Below are positions 52,072-60,581 of a stretch of 64,000 bases of DNA, in pieces; position 1 is the first letter of the stretch, and the number at the start of each line of letters is the position of its first letter. The stretch comes from Rhodospirillales bacterium (GTDB taxonomy: Bacteria; Pseudomonadota; Alphaproteobacteria; Rhodospirillales; Shumkoniaceae). A program made the position numbers and the translations under genes. The DNA lies in NCBI GenBank assembly GCA_028281785.1, contig JANQJG010000152.1, positions 1-64,000 on the forward strand, written 5' to 3'. The notes beneath the pieces were generated by a model. The model did no database searches. It saw only the letters and a list, made by a program, of their open reading frames with translations, and was not told the origin of the DNA.

Positions 52072-52770
52072 CTACGCCCATCCGCGGCTGCGCCAGCGCT
52101 CGGTGAGCCAGCGCACGAGAGTCGAGGCGGTGAAGATGATCACGCAGTAGACGATGGCCGCCCAGGTATAGAGGGGCAGAGGCCGCATCTCCTCCTGCGT
52201 CACGATGACGACGTTGTACAGAAGATCCGGCACGGCGATCAGCGACACCAGCGTCGTCGCCTTGAACAGCGACACCATCTGGTTGAGCATCTCGGGCAGC
52301 ACGTTGCGGATCGCCTGAGGCAGCACGATGCGGAAGGTGATGTCGATGCTCGACATGCCCAGTGCCCGCCCAGCCTCGATATGGCCCTTGGGCACAGCCT
52401 GGATTCCGCTGCGGTAGGTCTCGACCATATAGCCGCTATAGGCCAGCCCCAGGGCCAGAACGGCCGAAAGGAAAGGCGGGAAGTTGAGCCGCGTCTGCAG
52501 CAATACCGACAGCAGCAGCGGAAGCACGAAATGGACCCAGGTGAGCAGAATGTACTCGGGCGTATTGCGGAACAATTCTGCATACGCGGTGCCGACGGCG
52601 CGACAGGCGCCGACACGGCTGAGGCGCATCATGCACATGGAGAACCCCATCACATGCACGAGCACCAGCGCGCTGATCCAGGTGTAGAAATTGAAAGCCA
52701 AGCCGCCCAGAAGCAGGGACCGGTACTCCCAGAAAAGGGAGATATCCACGGCTTCCTTGAAGCTCTCCAA
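52072..52770 (-). CDS. Polar amino-acid ABC transporter permease
   Basis: This 232-residue paralogue of the next permease gene probably forms the second half of a heterodimeric channel. It has AELFRNTPEYILLTWVHFVL and the EAA loop VETYRSGIQAVPKGHIEAGR. Five to six helices are visible. It lies 45 bp from the ATPase gene and 13 bp from the second permease gene. Confidence 0.93.
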   Translation of the reverse strand: MESFKEAVDISLFWEYRSLLLGGLAFNFYTWISALVLVHVMGFSMCMMRLSRVGACRAVGTAYAELFRNTPEYILLTWVHFVLPLLLSVLLQTRLNFPPFLSAVLALGLAYSGYMVETYRSGIQAVPKGHIEAGRALGMSSIDITFRIVLPQAIRNVLPEMLNQMVSLFKATTLVSLIAVPDLLYNVVIVTQEEMRPLPLYTWAAIVYCVIIFTASTLVRWLTERWRSRGWA

Positions 52771-52814
52771 TCCCGCCTCCTCTTCTCACGCGCTCGGGAT
52801 GCGCTCCTTCCGGT

Positions 52815-53663
52815 TCAGCGATAGGATTTCGACAGGAACGCCCGGCAGCGTTCGCTTTTCGGATTGTCGAACACCTGCTCCGGCGGCCCGTCTTCCTCGA
52901 CCCGGCCTTCATGGATGAACATCACACGGTTCGACGCCTCGCGGGCGAAGCCCATCTCATGGGTCACGACCAGCATGGTCATGCCCTCCTCTCCGAGCCC
53001 GCGCATGACGTCCAGGACCTCGCCGGTTAACTCGGGATCAAGCGAGGAGGTCGCCTCGTCGAACATCATCACTTTCGGATTCATCGCCAGGGCCCGGGCG
53101 ATGGCGACGCGTTGCTGCTGACCACCGGAAAGCCGCGCCGGGTATTCGTCACGCTTGTCGAGAAGGTTGACCTTGGCCAGCAACTGCTCGGCCAACTCGC
53201 GGGCCTCGGCCTTGGCCATCTTGCGAACCCGCACCGGCGCCTCGGTGATGTTGCGCAAGACGCTCATATGCGGCCACAGGTTGAACTGCTGGAAGACCAT
53301 GCCGACGTCCTGGCGCAACCGGTTGATGTTGGAGAGCGAATCCGGCGTTCGCTTTCCCGAAGCGTCGACGCGGAAACCAAATGGAACCCCGTTGAGGTAG
53401 ATCTCTCCCGCAGTCGGCGGATCGAGTTGGTTGATACAGCGCAGAAGCGTGCTTTTTCCCGACCCGCTGGCGCCAATGACGCTCATCACGTCGCCGCGGC
53501 GGAGATCGAAGCTGATTCCGTTCAGGACCTTGAGATCGCCGAAAGCCTTGTGAACGTCCGACACCCTCAGCACGACCGCGTCCTCCGCGGCCTTTGCTAA
53601 TCCCTTGTCTGAGGGTACGGGCGATGCGTCACGCCTCGCGGTGCCCGCAGCCAGCGTTTCCAT
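52815..53663 (-). CDS. Polar amino-acid ABC transporter ATP-binding protein
   Basis: The 282-residue ATPase is of the GlnQ/HisP type. Visible motifs are Walker A (GASGSGKSTLLRCINQLD), the Q-loop (VFQQFNLWPHMSV), the signature LSGGQQQRVAIARALAMNP, Walker B (VMMFDEATSSLDPELT) and the switch His (LVVTHEMGFA). About 30 extra residues precede the domain. It is the first gene of the operon; the AT-rich gap upstream holds the likely promoter. Confidence 0.95.
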   Translation of the reverse strand: METLAAGTARRDASPVPSDKGLAKAAEDAVVLRVSDVHKAFGDLKVLNGISFDLRRGDVMSVIGASGSGKSTLLRCINQLDPPTAGEIYLNGVPFGFRVDASGKRTPDSLSNINRLRQDVGMVFQQFNLWPHMSVLRNITEAPVRVRKMAKAEARELAEQLLAKVNLLDKRDEYPARLSGGQQQRVAIARALAMNPKVMMFDEATSSLDPELTGEVLDVMRGLGEEGMTMLVVTHEMGFAREASNRVMFIHEGRVEEDGPPEQVFDNPKSERCRAFLSKSYR

Positions 53664-53920
53664 GTTCTTGTCCTGTTTGCGGAGGGTTCCGGCCTTCCAT
53701 CGAGCCGGGCTTCCCTCACCTCCCCATCGTGGACCTAACTAAATCAAATATTGAGACGGAGTCAACAAAAGGAAAGTTGTCAGTGAGTTTCTTTTATATA
53801 TCTGATTTCGCAAATAATATTTGTATCACAATCATGAATAATATGATTATAATGATATGAATATTTCGTATCGTATTAAGTTTCATTTCTTTTATTTTGA
53901 TATAAAAATCCAGGCTGACG

Positions 53921-54571
53921 CTAAGATTCGTCGGATGATCGCGCCAAGACACGCTTGACGGCCATGGGCGTCCACTGCGCCCCCCGATAGGTCGGGATGC
54001 CGCGCCGGTTCAGTTCCGTCGCCATGGCGCGAAGCGTGGTCTTGCCTTCCCTCTGGATGGACAGGATTTCCGGCCGTACGACACGGGCGAATTGGTCTGC
54101 CTGCTCCCGACGTGCCGCGCGACCCTTTTTCGCCACTTCCGACAGATGGCTGCGGTCTCCCGGCGGAGGCCGCCGGTCGGCCCGCGGGCGCTTGCGCGGG
54201 CCGGACGGCTTGTGAAGTTCCAGCACCATGGGCCTCAGGGGCCCGTCGAGCTCGGTGATGACGAAGGTCACGCCCTCCTGAAGCAAGGTTGCCAGGAAAT
54301 TAATATTTCGCGCCAAGCGATCGATGCTGGCGACGAGGATCGGCGCGCCTTCCCGCCTTGCGCGCTCGATACAGCGGCCGAGTTCGGGTCTGAGTTCAAG
54401 CGAATCCGCCCCCTTGCCTAACTCGATCTCGATGAATTCTTCGGCAATTCGATATCGGTGATCCCGTGCAAAGGCATGGCACCACATACGCTGGTCGATG
54501 ATCTCGAGGTTTCTTCGATGGGCCCGGCCCCGCGATACACGAAGATAGGAAAAGGCGGTTTTTCGGGCCAT
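53921..54571 (-). CDS. Serine recombinase (resolvase/invertase family)
   Basis: The 216-residue site-specific recombinase has the catalytic Ser motif (AFSYLRVS) at the N-terminus and the resolvase active-site segment APILVASIDRLARNINFLAT. A C-terminal recombinase-like region follows (AMATELNRRGIPTYRGAQWT). It has no long DDE or zinc-ribbon extension, so it is a small recombinase, not a large integrase. The AT-rich gap upstream (53664-53920) differs from the genome in composition, which suggests an acquired gene. No attachment sites or terminal repeats were identified. Confidence 0.88.
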   Translation of the reverse strand: MARKTAFSYLRVSRGRAHRRNLEIIDQRMWCHAFARDHRYRIAEEFIEIELGKGADSLELRPELGRCIERARREGAPILVASIDRLARNINFLATLLQEGVTFVITELDGPLRPMVLELHKPSGPRKRPRADRRPPPGDRSHLSEVAKKGRAARREQADQFARVVRPEILSIQREGKTTLRAMATELNRRGIPTYRGAQWTPMAVKRVLARSSDES

Positions 54572-54832
54572 GGGCCTCCCCTCCGTTCAGCGAAAAGGAT
54601 AACGCCCATCCTTCAAGATTCCAGGCTCATGTTTTGCATCCCCGCCCTGCCCTCGACTTCATCATCCCCCGAAAAGCAATGGAATGGCGTCACAAGCACT
54701 TCCGCCATCCTCCGATCGGCCCTTGTATCTTCTTGCAAAGTTCAAATGGAAGCCGAAGGTTTTGTCCGATACTTTGCTTTGGGATCCGGGCGAGCGGACC
54801 CAAAACGAGCGGGGAAGAATCGGAGGTCAGTC

Positions 54833-55876
54833 ATGGCGGGAGACCCCAGGGACATCTGTTTCGCGACGTTCAATCTGTACAATCTTCAGCTGCCGGACGT
54901 ACCGTGGCGCCAAGGGAAGCGGTACAGCGTGGAGGAGTACGGCGCCAAGACCCAATGGTCGGCATCTCTCCTGAAGGCCATGGACGCCGACGTCATCGCG
55001 TTCCAGGAGCTTTGGTCGCCGCAATGCCTGCGCGATCTGTTCGATAAAGCGGGGCTCAGCGACGAATACGAGCTCGCCTTCATCCGCGACAGCGGCTGGT
55101 ACGACATCGCGGTGGCCGCGGCGGTACGCAAGCCCTGGGAGATTCGTCGGAGCACGGTCCACAAAACCTTTCCCGAGGGCTTCGCGCTTCGTAAGCGCGA
55201 CATCGATAGTCACAAAGCAGGCGAGGACGAGGACGACGATATCGAGGTCAAGATCGACAAGTTCTCGCGTTCGGTCCTGCAGCTTTCAGTCGGTCATTCG
55301 GAACGCGACGAGGTCCCCGCGATCGATGCCTTCGCCGTGCATCTCAAATCCAAGCTGGCGACCCGGCTCGACCGCGAGGAGCGGGAGGACCCCCGCACCC
55401 GTCCCCATGGCGCGGCGCTGGGAAGCGCTCTCTCGACCATCCGACGCACGGCGGAGGCGGCGGCTCTGCGGATGATCCTCAACCAGGCGATGCGGGAGAC
55501 GGACCGGCCGGTCGCCGTGCTCGGCGACTACAATGACGGCCAGCTCAGCAATACCCTCGCCATCGTCTCAGAGCAGCCCAGCCTGCGGCTCTTCACCGAC
55601 AGTCGGCGGGGCGGACGCTCGGATCGGGGGCTCTATGTGGCCGGCACCCTGCAGGAGCTGCGCTCCCTGCGCGACGTCTACTACACGCATATCCACGAGG
55701 GCGTGCGCGAGACCCTGGATCACGTATTGGTGTCCGAGCAGTTCTACGACTTCTCCCGGAACCGCGTCTGGTCGTTCCGCGAGATGCGTGTCTGGAACGA
55801 CCATGTCGAGGACGAGGATCGGGCCACCTCGGATCACGGCGTCGTCACCGCCCGCTTCGACCACAACCCGGCCTAG
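54833..55876 (+). CDS. Endonuclease/exonuclease/phosphatase (EEP) family protein
   Basis: The 347-residue EEP-fold protein has the metal-binding blocks FATFNLYNLQ, VIAFQELWS, AVHLKSKLATR, VLGDYND and the terminal TSDHGVVTARF (catalytic His). It probably cleaves phosphodiesters or phosphomonoesters; the natural substrate is unknown. The ATG at 54833 follows GGAGG at 6 nt spacing. A highly charged insert (EDEDDDIEVK) lies in the middle. It is intact with no signal peptide. Confidence 0.88.
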   Translation: MAGDPRDICFATFNLYNLQLPDVPWRQGKRYSVEEYGAKTQWSASLLKAMDADVIAFQELWSPQCLRDLFDKAGLSDEYELAFIRDSGWYDIAVAAAVRKPWEIRRSTVHKTFPEGFALRKRDIDSHKAGEDEDDDIEVKIDKFSRSVLQLSVGHSERDEVPAIDAFAVHLKSKLATRLDREEREDPRTRPHGAALGSALSTIRRTAEAAALRMILNQAMRETDRPVAVLGDYNDGQLSNTLAIVSEQPSLRLFTDSRRGGRSDRGLYVAGTLQELRSLRDVYYTHIHEGVRETLDHVLVSEQFYDFSRNRVWSFREMRVWNDHVEDEDRATSDHGVVTARFDHNPA

Positions 55877-55993
55877 CCGGCCACCACGCATGCGCCGGTC
55901 GGACCTCAATATCGTTGACTCCGGCCGCGCTTTGGATCATAAGAGCGCCCCCTCATCGAGGGGATTTGTCGTCGGTCTATTGAGGATAAGGTG

Positions 55994-56113
55994 ATGTTGC
56001 GCACCTTCAGTATGAAACGGATCGATTCGAGACGCGCGCTCGGCCCAACATGGCGGCCGTTCATCGCGTTCGATCCGTCTTGTCTGCGGGAGGGTCTTCC
56101 GGAGATGCCTTGA
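55994..56113 (+). CDS. Possible 39-residue small protein before rtcB
   Basis: An ATG at 55994 follows AGGATAAGG and opens a 39-codon frame (MLRTFSMKRIDSRRALG at the start, ending LPEMP) that stops 31 nt before a strong intrinsic terminator. The peptide has a basic N-terminus and one Cys. There is no known family. It could equally be part of a noncoding RNA, so the call is tentative. Confidence 0.3.
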   Translation: MLRTFSMKRIDSRRALGPTWRPFIAFDPSCLREGLPEMP

Positions 56114-56144
56114 CAGCCGGCATTTCCGGTCATCAGACGCCGGA

Positions 56145-56177
56145 CCCTTCCGCGGCGATCGCCGGGAAGGGTTTTTT
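56145..56177 (+). terminator. Strong intrinsic terminator upstream of rtcB
   Basis: CCCTTCC (56145-56151) pairs with GGAAGGG (56165-56171) around the palindrome CGGCGATCGCCG, followed by TTTTTT (56172-56177). It ends transcripts coming from the EEP gene or the small ORF, 48 bp before the rtcB start. rtcB therefore needs its own promoter, or readthrough. Confidence 0.85.
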
Positions 56178-56225
56178 GTTGCCCGAAGCGACCGCCAATG
56201 AATTCAGGCGTCGAGGAGAGTGACC

Positions 56226-57440
56226 ATGGCTGGATTTGAGATTTTCGAGACCGGGCGGGCGCCAGTCAAGGCGTGGGTCAAGGGCGTCCCCGTCGAGGAC
56301 GAGGCCCGGCGTCAGTTGGAGAACATCGCCCGCCTGCCCTTCGTTCATTCGCATGTGGCGGCGATGCCCGACGTGCATCTGGGCAAGGGTGCCGCCATTG
56401 GCTCGGTGATTGCCACCCGCGACGCGATCATCCCCGCCGCGGTGGGGGTCGACCTCGGCTGCGGCATGATGGCGATGCGCACCAGCCTGACGGCGGAGGA
56501 CCTGCCGGATAGCATGGCCGAGATACGCTCCGACGTTGAACGGGCAGTACCCCATGGCGGCATCGGCCTCAAGGGTGGCTGGAAGGACGGTGTGCCAGAT
56601 GCGGTGGCCAACCGTTTCGCGAAGAGCGGTCTCGCGGAAAGGCTGACGCGGATTCAGGCGAAGCACGAGAAGATCGTGGGTGCGAACGATGTGGTGCATC
56701 TCGGCACGCTGGGAACTGGCAACCATTTCATCGAGATCTGTCTCGACGAGGCGGATCGGGTGTGGGTCATGCTGCATTCCGGCAGCCGCGGCATCGGCAA
56801 CCGGATCGGCACCTATTTCATCGCCGAGGCCCGGGAGATGCTCCTCAGGCGTGAGGGCGCGGCGTCCGTTCCCGACCGGAACCTCGCCTGGTTCGCGGAA
56901 GGTGAACCGCTGTTCGACGACTATGTCGAGGGCGTGCTTTGGGCGCAGGACTTCGCGCGGGAAAACCGTGAGGTGATGATGGAGCGGATTCTCCATGTCC
57001 TACGCCGGCGCCTGCCGACCTTCCGGGTCGAGAAGGCGGCCGTGAACTGCCACCACAACTATGTGGAGCGGGAACGGCATTTCGGCACCGAGGTCTGGGT
57101 CACGCGTAAGGGCGCCGTTCGCGCCCGGGAAGGGGATCTGGGAATCATCCCCGGATCGATGGGCGCCAAGTCCTTCATCGTGCGTGGGCTTGGCAACCCG
57201 GACTCGTTTTGCTCCTGCTCGCATGGGGCGGGCCGGACCATGAGCCGGACGGAGGCGAAGCGGCGTTTTTCGATCGCGGACCATGAGGCAGCGACCACGG
57301 GAGTCGAATGCCGCAAGGATGCCGGCGTCATCGACGAGACGCCGGCCGCTTACAAAGACATCGACGCCGTCATGGCGGCACAAAGCGATCTCGTGGAGGT
57401 TCTGCACACGCTCAAGCAGATCGTCTGCGTGAAGGGATAG
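56226..57440 (+). CDS. rtcB: RNA-splicing ligase RtcB family protein
   Basis: The 404-residue protein ligates 2',3'-cyclic phosphate and 5'-OH RNA ends using GTP and Mn. Conserved blocks include MPDVHLGKGAAIGSVIATRD, AVGVDLGCGMMAM, HLGTLGTGNHFIEICLDEAD, AVNCHHNYVERERHFG (metal-binding His) and SHGAGRTMSRTEAKRRF with the guanylated His. The usual short bacterial RtcB size (about 400) fits. A GTG at 56220 is an alternative start. The terminator upstream separates it from the EEP gene. No rtcA or rtcR is seen in the window. Confidence 0.95.
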   Translation: MAGFEIFETGRAPVKAWVKGVPVEDEARRQLENIARLPFVHSHVAAMPDVHLGKGAAIGSVIATRDAIIPAAVGVDLGCGMMAMRTSLTAEDLPDSMAEIRSDVERAVPHGGIGLKGGWKDGVPDAVANRFAKSGLAERLTRIQAKHEKIVGANDVVHLGTLGTGNHFIEICLDEADRVWVMLHSGSRGIGNRIGTYFIAEAREMLLRREGAASVPDRNLAWFAEGEPLFDDYVEGVLWAQDFARENREVMMERILHVLRRRLPTFRVEKAAVNCHHNYVERERHFGTEVWVTRKGAVRAREGDLGIIPGSMGAKSFIVRGLGNPDSFCSCSHGAGRTMSRTEAKRRFSIADHEAATTGVECRKDAGVIDETPAAYKDIDAVMAAQSDLVEVLHTLKQIVCVKG

Positions 57441-57636
57441 GGCGCTCCTCGCCACGACGGGCTGGGGTGCTCTCACACCCGGCTCGGCGATGGGGTCGCG
57501 CCGGAACGGGCCGGTGGCAAAAAACCGCCGCCCCCCGGGGATCTGCTATGTCAGCTTTCAGCAGGTTGTCCACTCAGTCCCGGAATCGTCATAAACGCTT
57601 GCAACCGAACGTTCTTCCGGCTCCAATTCCGGACTC

Positions 57637-58629
57637 ATGTTGCGAATTCTGACCCCCATCGGATTGATTCTTGGCCTCGTAATCGCCGTGGTTCTCGTAA
57701 CCTTGCACGGATATGAGGCCATCACCCGCGATCTGGCTTCGCTGGGCTGGGGAGTCGCATTGCTGCCGCTCGCCTTCCTACCCGATATCCTGTGTGCGGC
57801 ATTGTCTTGGAGGATGTTGTTTCGGCCGGGCCGTGCGCCAGGATTGGCGACGACCATAACGGCCAGATGGATAGCGACGTCAGTAAACACATTGTTGCCG
57901 CTGGGCGGGGCCAGCGGCGATTTGGCGCGGCTTCGGGTCGTCATGCAGGCGGGGACAGCCGGAACCGATGCGGTCGCTTCCGTCGTTGTCGACAAGACGG
58001 TCGATGCGGTTACCCTGGTTCTTTGGGGGCTCATCGGGATCGGTTTCCTCGTCGCGAAAGAGGCCGATGGCGCCCTGATCGGCGGTGCGTTCTCGGCCTC
58101 GGTGCTATTGGCCATCGGCGTCGCCGGCTTCGTCATGGTGCAGCGCGCAGGAGCTTTCGGCTTTCTCGCTCGCCGTATTTTCGGGTCCAACACGAAAAAA
58201 ACCATGACCGAGATCGTCGAGAGCGCCGCCGATTTGGATGCCACGATCCGATCGCTGTACGGCATGCCGATTCGGTTGCTCTTGTCCATTCTGTTGCGTC
58301 TTCTCGGCCGCATAGTGGTGAGCGTCGAGGTTTGGCTGGCAGTTGCTCTTATGGGGCAGGCGATCACGATTTGGGATGCGCTCATGCTCAGGAGCCTGAT
58401 CGGCGCCTTGCGTGGCGCGGCATTCTTCGTGCCGGGTGGCTGGGGGTTGCAGGAGGGTGGCTACGTCGTGATCGGCGGGCTGATGGGCTTACCGGCCGAT
58501 TTCATGCTCGCCGTTTCGCTGGCGACGCGCGGCCGCGAACTGCTGATCAGCCTTCCGGGTTTGCTCGCTTGGCAACATATCGAGGGCAGATCGCTGTGGA
58601 AACGGTATGTGGCCAAACGACGCCGCTAG
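57637..58629 (+). CDS. HpnL/LPG-synthase-TM (UPF0104) flippase-like membrane protein
   Basis: A 330-residue integral membrane protein with about eight helices. It contains the family landmarks SVNTLLPLGGASGDLARLR near residue 88 and AAFFVPGGWGLQEGGYVVIG near 265. These place it in the lysylphosphatidylglycerol-synthase transmembrane/HpnL group, whose members move or modify lipids. No aminoacyl-transferase domain is attached. It opens the right-hand set of lipid-like genes. The stop is followed directly by an inverted pair of CTAGAGCATT elements. Confidence 0.85.
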   Translation: MLRILTPIGLILGLVIAVVLVTLHGYEAITRDLASLGWGVALLPLAFLPDILCAALSWRMLFRPGRAPGLATTITARWIATSVNTLLPLGGASGDLARLRVVMQAGTAGTDAVASVVVDKTVDAVTLVLWGLIGIGFLVAKEADGALIGGAFSASVLLAIGVAGFVMVQRAGAFGFLARRIFGSNTKKTMTEIVESAADLDATIRSLYGMPIRLLLSILLRLLGRIVVSVEVWLAVALMGQAITIWDALMLRSLIGALRGAAFFVPGGWGLQEGGYVVIGGLMGLPADFMLAVSLATRGRELLISLPGLLAWQHIEGRSLWKRYVAKRRR

Positions 58630-58664
58630 AGCATTGTGTTATTAGGTATACTGTAATGCTCTAG
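58626..58664. repeat. Inverted pair of CTAGAGCATT elements
   Basis: CTAGAGCATT (58626-58635), overlapping the stop of the HpnL-like gene, and AATGCTCTAG (58655-58664) are perfect inverted copies with a 19-nt spacer. The same 10-mer occurs singly at 6961-6970 and 9221-9230, with variants at 8511-8520 and 16661-16670. It may act as a short terminator or dispersed repeat. Confidence 0.6.
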
Positions 58665-58677
58665 ACTAGGGAACACG

Positions 58678-59517
58678 ATGCATGAGCGACTTTCCTGGTC
58701 CAGGCAGTCATTGGTGAAGAAGACTCCGGCTCCAGACCGCGGGGCAGGCCGACGGCCCCATTTCATCATCCGCACGATCGCCACCAATCCCTGGTCGTCG
58801 TTTCTGGATGGCTTGGCTTTTCTTGGTTTTTTCCGTGTGGACACCGAAAAACTGAAGAGCCGCTACGCCTTCATCGACAACCGGATTCAGAAGGAATTCG
58901 AGGACATAGGAAAAGAGTTTCCCGAAACCTATAGAGTCTCTCTGCCCAACATCTCGCGCTTGGAGCGCGACAGCATGGCGGACTTCAAGTCAAAAAAGGT
59001 CTCCATAAGAAAAAATAAGATGGACGACTACTGGATATTTTTCCATGAATTAAGCAAATGCATCGTTAAAAGCGTTCCAGAAAAATCAAATCGATTTTTT
59101 ATTTTAACGACTGTCTACCATGCGCTCATACATGGTATGTACAATGCAGTGATCCACGGCGATCCGGACGCTGACATCGAACTTCGCATCGATGTCAGTG
59201 CGACGGCCGTAATGCTCGAGATGGGGAACAAGGTCGGTCCGGGTAACGACAAGCCAAGGCAGTACTACACAGGCGTCGGCATCCATGTCGGCGGTGGAGG
59301 AAACACCGGGGACACCCTCGCGCAGCTGTTCGATCAAGCTGAACTCCGCGTCGAAGAACAGGGCAAACGAGATGAAACAGGTCGCGTCAAACTGGTCTTG
59401 AGGCACGACCTGAAGCCGCGGTCATGGTCCGTCAACTTGAAGAGAGCCTTTCTGGCCCATGCGATCGGCACACGAGACCGGCGGCAGCTGCACCGCATGT
59501 CCAAGGCGTATATTTAG
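58678..59517 (+). CDS. Orphan GHKL-type ATPase-like protein
   Basis: A 279-residue protein with no signal or sensor domain. Residues about 147-161 (HALIHGMYNAVIHG) resemble the N-box of histidine-kinase-type ATPases, EMGNKVGPG (about 181-189) the D-box region, and TGVGIHVGGGGNTG (about 198-210) the lid. A strand pair (VEEQGKRDETGRVKLVLRHD) follows. The aspartate of the D-box is replaced, so nucleotide binding is not certain. The stretch 58975-59115 is AT-rich compared with its neighbours, hinting at acquisition. Neither kinase nor anti-sigma function can be assigned. Confidence 0.55.
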   Translation: MHERLSWSRQSLVKKTPAPDRGAGRRPHFIIRTIATNPWSSFLDGLAFLGFFRVDTEKLKSRYAFIDNRIQKEFEDIGKEFPETYRVSLPNISRLERDSMADFKSKKVSIRKNKMDDYWIFFHELSKCIVKSVPEKSNRFFILTTVYHALIHGMYNAVIHGDPDADIELRIDVSATAVMLEMGNKVGPGNDKPRQYYTGVGIHVGGGGNTGDTLAQLFDQAELRVEEQGKRDETGRVKLVLRHDLKPRSWSVNLKRAFLAHAIGTRDRRQLHRMSKAYI

Positions 59518-59570
59518 AGACAGGTGAGAACGCCCTGCCGGCATGCTGACAAGAGGCTCCGAAAATCAAG

Positions 59571-60581
59571 TCACTCTAAGTGTTCGGTGGGCGCAACCCC
59601 TTGGCGTGGGAGCGGGTTCTGTCTGCGCCATTCGTCGAAGGCAGATGTGGTACGCACACAACCCACCGTGCAGGTCTCATGACACGACTTGGGCGTGAGG
59701 AACTGATCACGCAAATCGTCCAGACTGTACTCGCTTAGATCGCGCGTGAATGCGCCCCGGGTCTGGGAGCACCAATGCACGCAACCGTGCTCGTCGACGT
59801 ACAGATATCGGGCGCCCGCGCGGCATTTGAACGGTGCCCTCCCGGTCCGTATGAGCTGCCTGCGATAGGCGTCCGCATCTTCGAGTCGGCCACGAATTCG
59901 GCGCTTCACCTTGCGATAGGCCTCCCGTTCCTCGACTGACAGGTTCAGCTGACCGGACTCGTCATGCAAGAGCAGGACACGCGGGATGAAACCATGGTCT
60001 TGTGCGAAGTCGATCACTTCGAGCGCCTCTTCGGGCGGCGCACTACCGATCACCGCGCTCATGACGACCCGGAAACGAGCGTGGCGAGCTAATACCTCGA
60101 GGCGCCGCCTGAGCGGCTTCAGCGTCTTGACGGTTGATCGGGTCGGCTCCACGCCGTCGACGCTGATCTGGAGATCGGTCAGCCCACTCGCGTTCAGCGA
60201 CTCGACGAGCTCGCGGGTCAGCCGATAGCCGTTCGTGATCATCTGCCGGCGCCGGAAACCTAGATCACGTAGCGCCGCCACGAGATCGGGAAGCCGCGGG
60301 TGGAGTGTGGGTTCGCCGCCCGTAAGACATACCGCCCATGTCCTCAGTTCATGGAGCTTCCGAAAGCGCTCGAGCAGCTCCGGAAAAGGCACCGGCTCGG
60401 ATGTCCTGTCGTATTCTGAACAATAGCTGCAAGAGAGGTTACAGCGCCGGACGATGACCGTCTGCGCGAGAAAAGGCCCGAAACGCAGCCAGCCCAACCG
60501 TCCGATGCGGGCGGTCGGAGTTTCCGTCGCCGTGCTCGATGGCTCGGAGAGGCGGTGTTCCGCTGTCAATTGATTATCCAC
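59571..60581 (-). CDS. Radical SAM enzyme with C-terminal Cys cluster
   Basis: A 336-residue enzyme from the GTG at 60581 (SD AAGGAA upstream). The CNLSCSYC motif at residues 47-54 ligates the SAM-binding 4Fe-4S cluster. CLTGGEPTLHPRL and the ISVDGVEP segment are standard radical SAM features. The C-terminus carries extra Cys (FKCRAG, VHWCSQ, CHETCTVGC), similar to a SPASM/twitch-type auxiliary cluster. It resembles the MoaA/PqqE-like group. The substrate is unknown. The start overlaps the end of a small upstream open frame by 8 bp. It is convergent with the GHKL-like gene. Confidence 0.82.
   Translation of the reverse strand: MDNQLTAEHRLSEPSSTATETPTARIGRLGWLRFGPFLAQTVIVRRCNLSCSYCSEYDRTSEPVPFPELLERFRKLHELRTWAVCLTGGEPTLHPRLPDLVAALRDLGFRRRQMITNGYRLTRELVESLNASGLTDLQISVDGVEPTRSTVKTLKPLRRRLEVLARHARFRVVMSAVIGSAPPEEALEVIDFAQDHGFIPRVLLLHDESGQLNLSVEEREAYRKVKRRIRGRLEDADAYRRQLIRTGRAPFKCRAGARYLYVDEHGCVHWCSQTRGAFTRDLSEYSLDDLRDQFLTPKSCHETCTVGCVRTTSAFDEWRRQNPLPRQGVAPTEHLE

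Larger units (their letters stand above)
55877..56225. other. 349-bp gap between the EEP and rtcB genes
   Basis: This gap contains a CCCCTC/GAGGGG hairpin (55949-55963), a possible 39-codon ORF and a strong hairpin-T terminator. No large gene is seen. Confidence 0.5.
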
